Shown here in pieces: positions 57,761 through 64,000 of a stretch of DNA of 64,000 bases. Numbering within the stretch: position 1 is the stretch's first letter; every line of letters starts with the position of its first letter. The translations under genes were made by a program, and so were the position numbers. This DNA is from Clostridiales bacterium (lineage in GTDB: Bacteria; Bacillota; Clostridia; Oscillospirales; Butyricicoccaceae): assembly GCA_004555915.1 (NCBI GenBank), contig SFJM01000014.1, positions 1-64,000 on the forward strand, in the 5' to 3' direction. Under the pieces are notes generated by a model. That model searched no databases and was not told the origin of the DNA. It saw only the letters and a program-made list of their open reading frames with translations.

Positions 57761-58179
57761 AATTTCTTCTCCATCATCTGATGTGGGCAGCCTTCCTCAT
57801 CATAAATGTCTCCAAAAGGCTGAAACCCGTTTTTTTCATAAAATGGTACGGCACGGCATTGTGCGCCGAGCACTGCTTTTTTTGCCCCGAGCTGTACTGC
57901 CTTTTCACAGCACGCCTGTAACAGGACTGAGCCGCTGCCGCCGCCCCGTGCCGGTTTTAATACGGCAACCCGGCCGATGTGCATGCAGTCGGTGTCTTTC
58001 TCTGAAAACAGCCGTGCTGTACCCAGCGCCTCGCCGTCCCGGCACAGCAGCACATGCCAGCTGCAGGCATCCAGCTCGTCAAACTCATCGCAAAAGCCCT
58101 GCTCCTGCATAAAAACAGTCTCCCGAATCCGGCGTGCCTCCTCCGGCAGACACCCGAAATCGCTCCATATCCAATCCAT
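57757..58179 (-). CDS. GNAT family N-acetyltransferase
   Basis: A 140-residue acetyltransferase of the ElaA-like branch. The acetyl-CoA motif A is MHIGRVAVLKPARGGGSGSVLLQACCEKA, with RxxGxG variant RGGGSG, and the C-terminal GAQCRAVPFYEKNGFQPFGDIYDEEGCPHQMMEK is typical. Substrate unknown. Coupled to the PLP enzyme by a four-base overlap. Confidence 0.92.
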   Translation of the reverse strand: MDWIWSDFGCLPEEARRIRETVFMQEQGFCDEFDELDACSWHVLLCRDGEALGTARLFSEKDTDCMHIGRVAVLKPARGGGSGSVLLQACCEKAVQLGAKKAVLGAQCRAVPFYEKNGFQPFGDIYDEEGCPHQMMEKKL

Positions 58180-58276
58180 GTTGTTTTCCTCATTTCATCA
58201 AAAAGGACGGTGCATTACTGCAATCCGTCCTTTTTCTGTTATCCTGATGTGGCATGCTTGCGCCCGGCGAGGGCTG

Positions 58277-59056
58277 TCATGCCGCTGTGTCATCCGCCAG
58301 CAGCGAAGTGCCATCCGGCATCAGGAAAAATCCTTCTGAAGGCTCCTCCTGCCGGATGTTGTCAATCACCACGCTGCGCACCAGCTCACTGCCCCGGTTG
58401 TAATCTGCCTGAACCAGCAAACCGCTGACAGCGGATACCCAATAGGTCAGGCTGTAGCCGGTCTGGCTGTCATTCACCGTGACATAAATGCAGGCTTCCC
58501 CGTTCACCGTGCGTTCACCGGCGGCAAGGATGCTTTCCTTTTCCTCCTGCACAACGGTTTCGTAGGTGGGAATCATGCTCATGTCATCCGCAGATACCAC
58601 ACCGGCCGCACCGGCATACTGTACCGTGCCGCCATTGCGCCATGCGTAATAGGTTCCGTTTTTGATGGCCTGATAGCGTTCCACATTGCCTTCCGTATCA
58701 AAATAACCGGTCAGGCAGACACCATCCCGCACATACTGCATGGCATAAATCGTTTCCCAGCTGCCGCTCCAGTACAGGGTATTGGTGACCGATGCGGTAT
58801 ACGCCTTCGGACGGCTCATGCTGGCAATGACCTGCTGTACATTGTCTGTCGTGATACTGGCATTGGTAAGCTGGTATCTGTCCTGTTCCATCTGTTCTGT
58901 CGGAGCCGCGCTGCCAGTAGGCAGCGCAATGCCTGAATCGTTTCCGCCCAGGCAGAGTACCGTGACCACAGTCAGCAGCACCGCACAGGCAAACACAAGC
59001 AGCGCGGTATGCCGCGGCTTTTTTTCACGCGGGGCAATCTCCGTTTTTTCTTCCAT
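58277..59056 (-). CDS. Membrane-anchored extracytoplasmic protein of unknown function
   Basis: A 259-residue protein with a charged N-terminus (EEKTEIAPREKKPRH), one membrane anchor (about 18-37) and a beta-rich outer domain with YAMQYVRDGVCLTGYFDTEGN and GEACIYVTVNDSQTGYSLTYWV, resembling lipoprotein-localisation-type lipid carriers or sigma-E regulator folds. No lipobox Cys. It lies next to wecB in a cell-surface polymer operon. AGGGG precedes ATG 59056. Confidence 0.75.
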   Translation of the reverse strand: MEEKTEIAPREKKPRHTALLVFACAVLLTVVTVLCLGGNDSGIALPTGSAAPTEQMEQDRYQLTNASITTDNVQQVIASMSRPKAYTASVTNTLYWSGSWETIYAMQYVRDGVCLTGYFDTEGNVERYQAIKNGTYYAWRNGGTVQYAGAAGVVSADDMSMIPTYETVVQEEKESILAAGERTVNGEACIYVTVNDSQTGYSLTYWVSAVSGLLVQADYNRGSELVRSVVIDNIRQEEPSEGFFLMPDGTSLLADDTAA

Positions 59057-59069
59057 GCAAAAGCCCCTT

Positions 59070-60218
59070 TTACGGACAGAATTCATCCGGTTTGTCGGAA
59101 ACCTGCCCGAAATACCAGCGGATCATCTGTACAATCCGGCGGGAGGTCTGTCCATCGCCATACGGATTGACTGCATGTGCCATTTTGTTATATTCCTCCG
59201 GTTCATCCAGCAGGGTGCATGCCATGGAGTAAATGGTTTCCTCCTCCACGCCCGCAAGACGCACGGTACCGGCTTCAATTGCCTCCGGACGTTCGGTCTC
59301 ACGGCGCAGCACCAGTACCGGCTTGCCCAGGCTGGGAGCCTCCTCCTGCAGTCCGCCGGAATCCGTCATGACCATGAAGCTGCGTCCCATCAGGTTGTGC
59401 ATTTCATCTACAGCCAGCGGCTCAATCAGATGAATCCGTTCATGGCCGGACAGGTATTTTGCCGCGGTTTCCCGCACGTACGGGCTCAGATGCACCGGAT
59501 ATACAATGTCAATATCTGCATAGGCATCCGCCAGGCGGCGCAGGGCACGCATGATATTTTCCATGGGCTCGCCATAATTTTCACGGCGGTGGGCTGTTAC
59601 CAGAATCACACGCCGTCCGGTATAATCCAGCTCGTTAAGGGTTTTGTCCCGGAACCGGAACTCCGGCTGAACCGTAGAATGAATGGCATCCACAACGGTA
59701 TTGCCGCATACAATCACGCCATCTGTAATGCCCTCTGCTGCCAGATTGCGCCGGTTTCGTTCTGTGGGTGCAAAATGCAGCTCGGCTATCTGACCGGTCA
59801 GCTTGCGGTTCATTTCCTCCGGGAACGGGGAATATTTGTCAAAGGTACGCAGACCGGCTTCCACATGACCCACCGGAATCTTGTGATAGAATGCTGCCAG
59901 CGCACCGGCAAAGGTGGTGGAGGTATCGCCATGCACCAGAACCATGTCCGGCTTTGCCTGCTCCAGCACCTCATCCAGTCCGGTCAGGGACTTGGTGGTG
60001 ATGGTTGCCAGCGTCTGCCGCGGCTGCATGATATCCAGATCATAATCTGCTGTCAGGTTAAAAATATCCATCACCTGATCCAGCATCTGCCGATGCTGTG
60101 CTGTGACGCAGACAATGGACTCCACGCCCTCTGTCCGCTCCAGCTCATGTACCAGCGGCGCCATTTTTATCGCCTCCGGCCGTGTGCCGAAGACTGTCAT
60201 TACTTTGATTGTTTTCAT
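59070..60218 (-). CDS. wecB: UDP-N-acetylglucosamine 2-epimerase (non-hydrolysing)
   Basis: A 382-residue GT-B-fold enzyme making UDP-ManNAc. Motifs: TVFGTRPEAIKMAPLVHEL, VHGDTSTTFAGALAAF, HVEAGLRTFDKYSPFPEEMNR, TAHRRENYG and TDSGGLQEEAPSLGKPVLVLR. ATG 60218 follows GGAGG. UDP-ManNAc feeds wall teichoic acid linkage or capsule synthesis, in keeping with the neighbouring WecA/TagO-like gene. Confidence 0.97.
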   Translation of the reverse strand: MKTIKVMTVFGTRPEAIKMAPLVHELERTEGVESIVCVTAQHRQMLDQVMDIFNLTADYDLDIMQPRQTLATITTKSLTGLDEVLEQAKPDMVLVHGDTSTTFAGALAAFYHKIPVGHVEAGLRTFDKYSPFPEEMNRKLTGQIAELHFAPTERNRRNLAAEGITDGVIVCGNTVVDAIHSTVQPEFRFRDKTLNELDYTGRRVILVTAHRRENYGEPMENIMRALRRLADAYADIDIVYPVHLSPYVRETAAKYLSGHERIHLIEPLAVDEMHNLMGRSFMVMTDSGGLQEEAPSLGKPVLVLRRETERPEAIEAGTVRLAGVEEETIYSMACTLLDEPEEYNKMAHAVNPYGDGQTSRRIVQMIRWYFGQVSDKPDEFCP

Positions 60219-60235
60219 TCTCAAATCCTCCGCCA

Positions 60236-61335
60236 TTACGGTTTCTGTTCAGAATGTTCCTGATTATCCGGTTTATCTGCCGGTTCGTTATGCTCCTGTT
60301 CCTCTGTTTTTCCTTCCGCCTGCTCCCGCTTTTTCAGTTCATCCCGCAGCTGCTGCTCATGATGCTGCATCTTGCGTTTTTCCGCGGAAAGATACACAAT
60401 GCCGCCGATGACAATGGTAATGAGTACCACTGCCACCATGACAATGGCACGGAACTCGCCGGACGTTGTCAGCACGACAGCCAGAAGTCCCAGAATCGTG
60501 GAAATAATATACAGGATTGCAACCGTCTGCTTCTGATTGAAGCCCATATCAATCAGTCTGTGATGGACATGTCCGCGGTCTGCGGAAAACGGGCTGCGTC
60601 CCGCCAGAATCCGGCGTGTAAAGGCAAATGCCGTATCAAAAATCGGCAGGCCCAGAATCAGGAACGGTACGGCAAACGAAATAATCGCATATACCTTGAA
60701 CATGCCCTGAATGGACATGGTTGCCAGCATAAAGCCCAGAAAGGTCGAACCGGTATCACCCATGAAAATACTTGCCGGATTCAGGTTATACGGCATAAAT
60801 CCCACACAGGCACCCGCCAGCACAGCCAGCAGGATGGCAATCGGGATTTCACCAATCAGCAGGGATACCGCCAGCATGGTCATGCAGGCAATCGCCGACA
60901 CGCCCACGGCCAGACCGTCCAGACCGTCAATCAGATTGACCGCATTGGTAATGGCAACAATCCAGATAATCGTAATCGGGATTGACAGCATGCCAAACTG
61001 CAGGTACAGCTGGTCACTGAACAGGTTGGGATTGGTAATCAGCTCAATGCGCAGATTACCGAAAATCACCGGAATGGCTGCCGCAACCAGCTGAATGCCA
61101 AACTTGAACTTTGCTCCCAGCGCATTGCGGTCATCAAAAATACCCAGGATGACAATCATCGCCGATCCCAGCAAAATGGTTGCTTTTTATGCATACGGCG
61201 CGCGTCCTTTGGCACATCAATCGCACCGATGCGGTGTGCAAGCTTCTTTACCGGCGGTGTCAGGGCAAAGGACAGAAGTCCTGCCGCAAAAAACGCCACC
61301 AGAACCCTGACCACAACCAGATATATTTCATCCAT
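60236..61335 (-). pseudogene. WecA/TagO-like UDP-GlcNAc:undecaprenyl-P phosphotransferase, broken near the N-terminus
   Basis: From ATG 61335 one frame gives helix 1 and LTPPVKKLAHRIGAIDVPKD ending at ARRMHKK, then goes out of frame and stops. In another frame the enzyme resumes at LLGSAMIVILGIFDDRNALG (catalytic DD) and runs to the end with NAVNLIDGLDGLAVG, FMGDTGSTFLGF and GHVHHRLID. The segment normally following HKK (P-x-PRxGG plus helix 2, about 30 residues) is missing, and an A5-G run marks the frame change. A one-base slip there would rejoin the frames but not restore the lost helix. The C-terminal tail is long and charged. Confidence 0.75.
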
Positions 61336-61363
61336 ATAGCACCTCAGATTACGTCGGCACCGA

Positions 61364-62554
61364 TTACTTCAAAAATTCCGCTACGGTTTCGCCAATCCGC
61401 TGGCAGGCAATTTCAATATTTTCCAGACTCGGCATAGAGAAATTCATGCGGAAGCCATTGCATACGGCACTCTCATCGGTGGCAAACGCATTGCCCGGTA
61501 CGCATGCAACCTTACGCTTGGTGATTTCCTGGCACAGCTTGAAGCTGTCATAGCCCTCCGGCAGCTCGCCCCAGATGAACAAGCCGCCGTTCGGATGGGT
61601 AAATGTCACACGCTTATCCACATACTTATCCAGTGCTGCCAGCATTGCGTCACGCTTGATCTTGTGCAGCTCACAGATATCCTTAATATGCGCATCCAGA
61701 TCATAGGTATCCAGATATCTGGATACCAGCATCTGGAAATACATGTTGGTATGTACATCGCTTACCTGCTTGCAGACTACCATGCGGTTGATAATGTCCT
61801 TGTTTGCCAGGCAGAAGCCGATACGCATGCCGGGAGACAGAACCTTGGAATAGGAGCCTGCATAGACCACACGGCCTTCGGTATCCATGGACTTGACGGT
61901 GGGAACCGGCTCGCCCTCATAACGCAGCTCAAAATACGGGTTATCCTCCAGAATCAGCACATCGTACTTCTTTGCGATTTCCAGCAGCTGCTTGCGGCGC
62001 TCCAGCGTCATAGTACGGCCGGACGGGTTCTGGAAGGTGGGAATGACATAGATAAACTTGACGTTTTCCGTGGTAGACAGTACTTCCTCCAGCTTGTCCA
62101 TGCGCATGCCTTCTTCATCCATCGGCACACCCTTCAGCTGTGCGCCGAAGCTGCGGAATGCGTTGAGGGCGCCAATGAAGCTCGGCTCCTCGCAGACCAC
62201 CACATCACCGCGGTTAATCATGGTCTGAGTAAACAGGCTGATGGTCTGCTGGCCGCCGGTGGTGATAATCACATCATCCGCCTCCGTGCCGGTCTGATAC
62301 TTTTCCATCAGGCGCTTTTTGGTCTGCTCCCGCAGCGGGGTATAGCCCTCTGTCGTGCCGTACTGCAGCGTGGTAACCAGATCATTGGCAAAAATATCAT
62401 TGCCGATTGCTGTCATTTCCTTTGTCGGGTAGGAACCTGGGTCCGGGGAACCTGCAGACAGTGCAATGACCTCCGGGTCCACCAGTACCTTGAAGATCTC
62501 ACGAATAGCGGACGGCTTCATAGCCGCGATATGGTCAGCGATTTTATATTCCAT
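61364..62554 (-). CDS. PLP-dependent aminotransferase (2-aminoadipate transaminase-like)
   Basis: A 396-residue fold-type I class I/II aminotransferase, MocR-core-like: LSAGSPDPGSYPTKEM, LQYGTTEGYTPLREQ, TTGGQQTISLFTQ, YVIPTFQNPSGRTM and the Schiff-base lysine in YAGSYSKVLSPGMRIGF. Such enzymes take aromatic, 2-aminoadipate or branched substrates. Own promoter at 62620-62648, with an orphan terminator further upstream. Confidence 0.93.
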   Translation of the reverse strand: MEYKIADHIAAMKPSAIREIFKVLVDPEVIALSAGSPDPGSYPTKEMTAIGNDIFANDLVTTLQYGTTEGYTPLREQTKKRLMEKYQTGTEADDVIITTGGQQTISLFTQTMINRGDVVVCEEPSFIGALNAFRSFGAQLKGVPMDEEGMRMDKLEEVLSTTENVKFIYVIPTFQNPSGRTMTLERRKQLLEIAKKYDVLILEDNPYFELRYEGEPVPTVKSMDTEGRVVYAGSYSKVLSPGMRIGFCLANKDIINRMVVCKQVSDVHTNMYFQMLVSRYLDTYDLDAHIKDICELHKIKRDAMLAALDKYVDKRVTFTHPNGGLFIWGELPEGYDSFKLCQEITKRKVACVPGNAFATDESAVCNGFRMNFSMPSLENIEIACQRIGETVAEFLK

Positions 62555-62619
62555 AACAATTCTCTCCTGATCCTGAATTTTGGGTTATTTTTTTGCGCAA
62601 AACAATACGCTTATAGTTG

Positions 62620-62648
62620 ATTTTATCACAATGAAGCGTTTCTTGCAA
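62620..62648 (-). promoter_or_regulatory. Promoter of the aminotransferase gene
   Basis: Minus strand TTGCAA (62648-62643), 17 bases, TAAAAT (62625-62620). Confidence 0.7.
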
Positions 62649-62709
62649 CTGCATGGGCTGTGCTCCTGTGAATTTTTCGGTAAGGTTTGGTGATTTTTCG
62701 TCTGTACCC

Positions 62710-62785
62710 GTGCAGAAAAAAATCCCTCCCGCCGCAGCGGAAGGGATTGTATTATAATTTTATGTAAAATACACAATCCCACAGA
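62710..62785 (-). ncRNA. Orphan small transcript or attenuator with two exclusive hairpins
   Basis: Minus-strand order: GGGATTGTGTATT, then AATACAATCCCTTCCGC, then GCGGGAGGGATT followed by TTTTTTT. The middle piece can pair either with the first (antiterminator) or with the last (terminator), the logic of an attenuator. No annotated gene ends here, and the aminotransferase has a promoter downstream, so this may be the 3' end of a small RNA. Class not recognised. The rest of 62786-62929 holds the promoter for the next gene (TATACT at 62877). Confidence 0.5.
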
Positions 62786-62929
62786 GAAAACGGCCCGTTT
62801 CCTTTTATATCGTATAAAATATGCAGTTTTTGCAAAAAATTAACAACTTAGCACTTCTGACCTGCCGGATTTGTGGTATACTATCGTGGTAATGTTTTCG
62901 TCTTATCTTTATGAAAGGAATTCTGACGC

Positions 62930-63427
62930 ATGATTGACACGCTATTTACCTTCCTGACCGAGCATATCAGCGCCTATGGAGCTGTTTTCATTGTCTCCAT
63001 GATTCCGCTCATTGAGCTGCGCGGTTCGGTGATCGTCGGCACAGCCTTCGGCCTGCCATGGATGAATGTCCTTCTGCTGAGCATTGTCGGCAACCTGATT
63101 CCCATCCCGTTTATCCTGATCTTCGGCAAAAAGCTCATCGGCTGGCTCAAAACACTTCCGTTTCTGTCCCGTTTTACCCGCTGGTATGAACAGCGCCTGC
63201 TGAACAAGTCGGATACCATTCAAAAGTTTGCCTTTTACGGCCTGTGGCTGTTTGTCGGCATCCCGCTGCCGGGTACCGGTGCATGGTCCGGTTCCGTCAT
63301 CGCATCCCTTCTGGATGTCCCGCTGAAGAAATCCATACCGGCTGTCATTGCCGGCGTACTGACTGCCGGTATTATCATGACCGTAGCCTCCCGCGGTGTT
63401 GCCGGACTGTTCCAGTTCCTGGCCTGA
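62930..63427 (+). CDS. Small multidrug-export family protein (COG2426)
   Basis: A 165-residue membrane protein with four helices; MIPLIELRGSVIVGTAFGLPW, NLIPIPFILIFGKKLI and GIPLPGTGAWSGSVIASLL are the conserved blocks of this family, which has an early but weakly supported link to drug export. ATG 62930 with GAAAGGA upstream. Confidence 0.88.
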   Translation: MIDTLFTFLTEHISAYGAVFIVSMIPLIELRGSVIVGTAFGLPWMNVLLLSIVGNLIPIPFILIFGKKLIGWLKTLPFLSRFTRWYEQRLLNKSDTIQKFAFYGLWLFVGIPLPGTGAWSGSVIASLLDVPLKKSIPAVIAGVLTAGIIMTVASRGVAGLFQFLA

Positions 63428-63441
63428 GAGGTATGGTTTCC

Positions 63442-63984
63442 ATGCTGGCTATGATTACATCACTGGATTTTTCCATCCTGCTTTGGATTCAGGAGCATCT
63501 CCGCTGCGGGGTGCTGGATACCATTCTTCCATTCATCACCCATTTGGGCGATAAGGGCTTATGCTGGATTGTGCTGGGCATCCTGCTGCTGATTCCGCGC
63601 CGGACACGTGTCTGGGGCATCTGCGTGCTGGTCTGCCTTGCCGTTGACTGCCTGCTGGGAGAAGGGCTGCTCAAGCACCTGTTTCTGCGGCAACGGCCCT
63701 GTATCCTGCGGCCCATTGAGGATATGCTGGTTTCGGTTCCCCATACCACCTCCTTCCCGTCGGGACACTCCGCGTCTTCCTTTACCGCGGCTACCGCATT
63801 GTTTTTCAACAACCGTCGAGCCGGTATCGCGGCTTATGTCCTGGCATTCCTGATTGCCTTCTCCCGCCTGTACTGCTATGTACATTTCCCGACAGATGTA
63901 CTGGGCGGAATCCTGCTGGGTATCTGTGTTGCCATTGTCCTGACACCGATGCTCAAACGGCGGCTTTCTCATATTTCCAACTGA
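63442..63984 (+). CDS. PAP2 family phosphatase
   Basis: A 180-residue membrane phosphatase: motif 1 KHLFLRQRP, motif 2 FPSGHSAS, motif 3 SRLYCYVHFPTDVLGG, all catalytic residues present. Likely dephosphorylates undecaprenyl-PP or phosphatidate. ATG 63442 has GAGAGG ten bases upstream; ATG 63433 is too close to it. It starts 15 bases after the exporter gene and is its operon partner. Confidence 0.93.
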   Translation: MLAMITSLDFSILLWIQEHLRCGVLDTILPFITHLGDKGLCWIVLGILLLIPRRTRVWGICVLVCLAVDCLLGEGLLKHLFLRQRPCILRPIEDMLVSVPHTTSFPSGHSASSFTAATALFFNNRRAGIAAYVLAFLIAFSRLYCYVHFPTDVLGGILLGICVAIVLTPMLKRRLSHISN

Positions 63985-64000
63985 TTTTCCTGATGCACTG

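Noticed and set aside
1..64000. CRISPR arrays, integrases, transposases, rRNA and tRNA genes
   Set aside because: Looked for by repeat pattern, catalytic motifs and conserved RNA sequences; none seen.

Overview
The window reads as a chromosomal segment of a spore-forming, anaerobic gut-type Firmicute (class Clostridia; an Oscillospiraceae/Butyricicoccaceae-like host is my best guess from gene content and style, not a proven assignment). Pointers are a SigH-type sigma factor, class I superoxide reductase, DUF1836, DUF1846, DUF1858 and NFACT genes, strong AAGGAGG ribosome binding sites, and consensus TTGACA-17-TATAAT promoters. I saw no rRNA or tRNA gene, CRISPR array, insertion sequence, integrase or phage module.

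Layout. 1-5.9 kb is an efflux region: the end of an ABC-2 exporter, then a TetR regulator with a textbook operator, a cysteine-rich KTR protein, a broken FtsX-type permease, an MFS exporter and an ABC ATPase. 6-11.4 kb holds single genes (superoxide reductase, LD-carboxypeptidase, DUF1836, hemolysin III, DUF1846, cytidylate-kinase-like). 11.7-17.8 kb is a phosphate regulon, pstSCAB-phoU plus a Na/Pi cotransporter, whose two promoters share PhoP-box-like repeats; its PstS is circularly permuted. 18-21.6 kb holds a LUD protein, small membrane proteins, an ICMT-like enzyme, a decayed ABC transporter and a second TetR with a KTR remnant.

21.8-32.5 kb is the most unusual part: a tight eight-gene minus-strand operon encoding a Vps4-like AAA+ ATPase with a MIT-like N-terminus, a degenerate AAA+ paralogue, a CHMP/Snf7-like short helical protein beginning MGLFG, two further coiled-coil proteins, a zinc-ribbon protein, an Hsp70-like ATPase and a large protein that may be another dead AAA-like module. 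I read it as a candidate bacterial ESCRT-III/Vps4-like remodelling machine coupled to an Hsp70.

32.7-49.5 kb is metabolic: SfsA, a PHP phosphoesterase, an amino-acid permease/PII/ornithine-cyclodeaminase-like operon, a divergent HTH regulator, and a four-gene HcnABC-like flavin/iron-sulfur dehydrogenase cluster. Both operons beside the regulator have an intrinsic terminator between promoter and first gene. Then come guaA, NFACT/RqcH, and an alcohol plus aldehyde dehydrogenase pair. 49.6-64 kb is mostly housekeeping: Nif3, TrmK, DUF1858, a zinc-ribbon protein, SigH, GlmM, RuvBAC, a PLP lyase, WecB, a broken WecA/TagO, an aminotransferase, a small exporter and a PAP2 phosphatase.

A recurring oddity is genes carrying internal deletions with frame changes (FtsX permease, ABC ATPase, ABC permease, WecA/TagO), each leaving recognisable pieces on both sides of the junction.
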